Source: Pedococcus cremeus (GTDB lineage: Bacteria > Actinomycetota > Actinomycetes > Actinomycetales > Dermatophilaceae). From it: 64,000 nt of DNA. Positions 63,915-64,000 of this stretch are shown one piece after another. Positions within the stretch are counted from its first letter, which is position 1; each line of letters begins with the position of its first letter. Where the stretch lies: contig NZ_FOHB01000004.1 in assembly GCF_900111375.1 (NCBI RefSeq), forward strand, positions 1 to 64,000, read 5' to 3'. A program made the position numbers and the translations under genes. The notes beneath the pieces were generated by a model that saw only the letters and a program-made list of their open reading frames with translations, was not told the origin of the DNA and did not search any database.

Positions 63915-64000
63915 TCAGTGGCGCTGGCCCTGGGCCGCCACGGCGGCGGCGGCCTCGGCAGCCGCCTCGGGGTCGAGGTACTCCCCCGGCCTCGTCGGCA
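63915..64000 (-). CDS. gpmA: Phosphoglycerate mutase, C-terminal end only
   Basis: Minus-strand frame open to the right edge that ends in TGA at 63915-63917. The 27 visible residues finish YLDPEAAAEAAAAVAAQG, the usual C-terminus of 2,3-bisphosphoglycerate-dependent mutase. In mycobacteria and relatives gpm1 lies next to senX3-regX3, so the context supports it. The active-site part is outside the window. Confidence 0.75.
   Translation of the reverse strand, partial: PTRPGEYLDPEAAAEAAAAVAAQGQRH

Overview
The window is high-GC DNA (roughly 70% G+C by eye) from an actinobacterium, most likely of the order Micrococcales and plausibly the family Intrasporangiaceae. This placement is inferred from gene content. 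The clues are a mycothiol-dependent formaldehyde/nitrosothiol dehydrogenase, an F420-type LLM oxidoreductase, SenX3-RegX3 beside a phosphoglycerate mutase, CarD, an Rpf-type cell-wall lytic protein behind a c-di-AMP riboswitch, MsiK, a DUF222 protein and frequent GTG starts. About 70 protein genes and one tRNA gene are supported. No phage, insertion sequence, CRISPR array, rRNA or replication origin was seen.

Region by region. 1-9.4 kb: a DUF222 gene cut by the left edge, a YCII/ECF42 sigma pair in which the sigma gene carries a frameshift, a flavin oxidoreductase with a RidA-type protein, a GAF-LuxR regulator, a 19-bp tandem repeat, and a TPR protein ending in a class III nucleotide cyclase. 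9.5-19.2 kb: MATE exporter, GNAT, FUSC, a CapA-type phosphatase, two paralogous small acidic proteins around a two-helix membrane protein, an unassigned large membrane protein, a secreted DPBB-like protein, an HtrA-like protease and an SDR. 19.2-32.3 kb: an XRE regulator facing a small operon, a DinB protein, an 'immunity protein'/rifampin ADP-ribosyltransferase fusion, DUF445, an ECF41 (SigJ-type) sigma with its oxidoreductase target and a recognisable promoter, a CFA-synthase-like methyltransferase, an M48 protease and two VOC proteins. 32.3-37.5 kb: tRNA-Thr(UGU), the Rpf-like protein with its riboswitch, a ThrE-type exporter, a membrane Ser/Thr kinase and a CBS protein.

37.6-49.8 kb forms a sugar unit: otsA-otsB (trehalose synthesis), then malE-malF-malG-GH13-lacI (maltodextrin uptake, hydrolysis and control) transcribed the other way, and msiK, the shared transporter ATPase, divergent from malE. 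Two GCAAGAANTTGC operator-like sites lie in front of malE. 49.8-60.1 kb is more conserved: three small membrane proteins, rlmB-cysS, mscR with a metallo-beta-lactamase-fold hydrolase, ispF, ispD and carD. 60.3-64 kb holds a lipoprotein and the phosphate-sensing module regX3-senX3 facing phoU across a PHO-box-like repeat, and ends in the 3' end of a phosphoglycerate mutase gene.

The most unusual feature is not a gene. The octamer GTATGCCG (or its complement CGGCATAC) occurs 40 times by my hand count, about one per 1.6 kb and nearly equally on both strands. It is found in several reading frames, where it brings in the TAT and ATA codons that high-GC genomes avoid, and in the arms of several intergenic hairpins. 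Chance would give about two copies at this base composition. It behaves like a DNA-level signal.
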